Shown here one piece after another: positions 6,279-7,005 of a stretch of DNA of 7,005 nt (position 1 is its first letter; each line of letters starts with the position of its first letter). Under the pieces are notes generated by a model, which was given only the letters and a program-made list of their open reading frames with translations, was not told the origin of the DNA and searched no databases. The position numbers were made by a program, and so were the translations under genes. Location: contig PLTL01000117.1 of assembly GCA_003164475.1 (NCBI GenBank), forward strand, positions 1-7,005, read 5' to 3'. The DNA comes from Candidatus Dormiibacterota bacterium. GTDB taxonomy: Bacteria > Chloroflexota > Dormibacteria > UBA8260 > Bog-877.

Positions 6279-6560
6279 TCAGCTGCGCAGCGACACCAAT
6301 GCGTGCGGCGCCGCATTCACCTGTTGCACCTGGGACCGCCCGAGCCTGGCGTCGGCCCGACCGTCCCTCAGGCTCGACGCCACGATGACATTGCCAGCGC
6401 GGTCCAGGGCAAACCTGGCGGCCGCGAACTGGAGCACTGTCTCATCGCCGTCACGGCCCTCATGGACCGTCCGCTGCAGACCGCGGATCTGTCCCTCGAT
6501 CCGCCGCAGCCGCGCCCTGACGCGGGCTCTGTCCTTCTAGGTGACGGCCTCGGGCTTCAC
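6279..6560 (-). pseudogene. CsoR-family repressor gene with an in-frame TAG at codon 8
   Basis: The GTG at 6560-6558 overlaps the end of the AhpD-like gene as GTGA. The frame reads V-K-P-E-A-V-T, then TAG (6539-6537), then continues open for 85 codons to TGA at 6281-6279. The conceptual 93-position product is typical of CsoR/RcnR/FrmR proteins: KDRARVRARLRRIEGQIRGLQRTV (9-32), the hallmark first helix, then TVLQFAAARFALDRAG (41-56). No ATG, GTG or TTG after the TAG can restore the conserved first helix. By comparison with M. tuberculosis CsoR (Cys36, His61, Cys65) the three copper ligands are replaced by Gly38, Ser63 and Gly67, and the product contains no cysteine at all, so neither copper nor CstR-type persulfide sensing would be expected. 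A matching operator lies upstream of the operon. Nonsense inactivation fits best; a base-call error or stop readthrough are the alternatives. Confidence 0.82.
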
Positions 6561-6931
6561 GGACCGACCACCGGGCCGCCGGAGGCGCCCCGGAACTCGC
6601 AGAAGGCGGCATAGGCCCTCGGACCGTACACCGTTGCCGGGCCTCCGCCCATGAGAAAGGTCACACCGATGGCCTCGGCAGCCTCCTCTCGAGTGGCGCC
6701 CGCCCTCGCGGCGGACTGGGCGTGCGATGCGATGCAGCCGTCGCACTGCTTGATCACCGCGATCGCAAAGGCCATCAGCTCCTTGGTCTTGGCGTCCAGG
6801 GCCCCGGGGGCCAAGCACCCGCGCTGGAGCGCCCGAAAGCCTGTGTAGGCCTCGGGAATCTGCTGGTGAAGCTCGCGGTTGAGGGGACCGAGTCGATCAA
6901 GAACCGCCTTGCCGTGATCAGAGTTTATCAC
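6557..6931 (-). CDS. AhpD-like / carboxymuconolactone decarboxylase-family protein
   Basis: A 124-residue, all-helical CMD-fold protein. It has the AhpD-type redox pattern E-x11-C-x2-C-x3-H: Glu51, Cys63 (CDGC), Cys66 and His70, in ELMAFAIAVIKQCDGCIASH. The A-RAGATREEAAEAI helix (75-88) and a Gly-rich MGGGPATVYGPRA segment (94-106) follow. Such CxxC proteins reduce peroxides or act as thiol-disulfide partners; the classical lactone decarboxylases lack the CxxC. The product is probably cytoplasmic, with no signal peptide. I place the start at GTG 6931-6929, since the longer frame begins at a TTG that lies inside the -35 box. The GTG is 6 nt after a TATAAT -10 box, so the mRNA is probably leaderless. 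It is the first gene of a minus-strand operon and overlaps the CsoR-like frame by 4 bp. Confidence 0.88.
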   Translation of the reverse strand: MINSDHGKAVLDRLGPLNRELHQQIPEAYTGFRALQRGCLAPGALDAKTKELMAFAIAVIKQCDGCIASHAQSAARAGATREEAAEAIGVTFLMGGGPATVYGPRAYAAFCEFRGASGGPVVGP

Positions 6932-6937
6932 CCAACG

Positions 6938-6967
6938 ATTATACCCACGGGGGTATCCGGAGCGCAA
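6938..6967 (-). promoter_or_regulatory. Promoter of the AhpD-like operon
   Basis: On the minus strand TTGCGC (6967-6962), 18 bp, then a perfect TATAAT (6943-6938). Transcription would be expected to start near 6931, which is the G of the GTG start codon. This places the gene among leaderless transcripts and rules out the longer TTG-initiated frame. Confidence 0.7.
6941..6956. promoter_or_regulatory. CsoR/CstR-type operator overlapping the -10 box
   Basis: ATACCC-ACGG-GGGTAT is a perfect 6 bp inverted repeat with a 4 bp centre. It has the G/C tract flanked by TAT/ATA that is known for CsoR, CstR and related repressors. It covers half of the TATAAT and part of the spacer, so a bound repressor would block transcription. 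The operon it controls contains a CsoR-family gene, which fits autoregulation, but that gene is interrupted here. Confidence 0.7.
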
Positions 6968-7005
6968 GCCAGGCCCCGGTCTAGTGTCCTGTACCGGAGA
7001 TAACT

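Noticed and set aside
5914..6540. Plus-strand open frame of 208 codons
   Set aside because: It is antisense to the CsoR-like sequence, whose family signature on the minus strand is clear.
6932..6967. TTG start at 6967 for the AhpD-like gene
   Set aside because: This TTG is part of the -35 box; the added 12 residues would be encoded by promoter and operator DNA.
1..7005. CRISPR arrays, tRNA or rRNA genes
   Set aside because: I looked for regular repeat-spacer spacing and for cloverleaf or rRNA-like stretches and saw none.

Overview
This is a GC-rich window of free-living bacterial chromosome. The organism cannot be named from it. An F420-type luciferase-family flavoprotein domain, a MenA-like prenyltransferase, a surface protein with a VPVTG/transmembrane/Arg-rich C-terminus and one apparently leaderless promoter together suggest an actinobacterium or a related soil lineage such as Chloroflexota or Dormibacterota. 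That is inference only.

Left part (1-1840): a secreted, cell-surface-anchored ice-binding-like protein (DUF3494 fold) runs on the minus strand. It is divergent from a Crp/Fnr-family regulator on the plus strand. The roughly 190 bp between them holds a possible promoter for the surface protein and repeated GAACG/CGTTC words that could be operator sites. A stretch of about 540 bp (1841-2384) follows with no gene that I can support.

Centre (2385-5014, plus strand): a 660-residue single reading frame joins an F420-dependent luciferase-like oxidoreductase to a complete UbiA/MenA-type membrane prenyltransferase. It is followed closely by a small CPBP/CAAX-type intramembrane protease. The fusion is the most unusual protein in the window. 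An in-frame ATG with a purine-rich stretch upstream sits exactly at the natural start of the prenyltransferase half, so a free 295-residue enzyme might also be made.

Right part (6967-5226, minus strand): this looks like a decaying regulated operon. It has a near-consensus promoter (TTGCGC, 18 bp, TATAAT) overlapped by a perfect inverted repeat, ATACCC-ACGG-GGGTAT, of the kind bound by CsoR/CstR-family repressors. The first gene, an AhpD-like CxxC protein, would start with a GTG at or next to the transcription start, so its mRNA would be leaderless. A CsoR-family repressor gene overlaps it by 4 bp, but carries an in-frame TAG at codon 8 and lacks all three canonical copper ligands. Then comes a degenerate stretch ending in a frame that resembles the C-terminal half of thioredoxin, and finally an intact DUF302 protein coupled to that frame by TGATG. 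The parts (CsoR-type operator, thiol peroxidase fold, thioredoxin-like, DUF302) point to a thiol, reactive-sulfur or metal stress operon whose own repressor has been lost. The plus-strand and minus-strand groups converge across 5015-5225, where two GC-rich hairpins lie.
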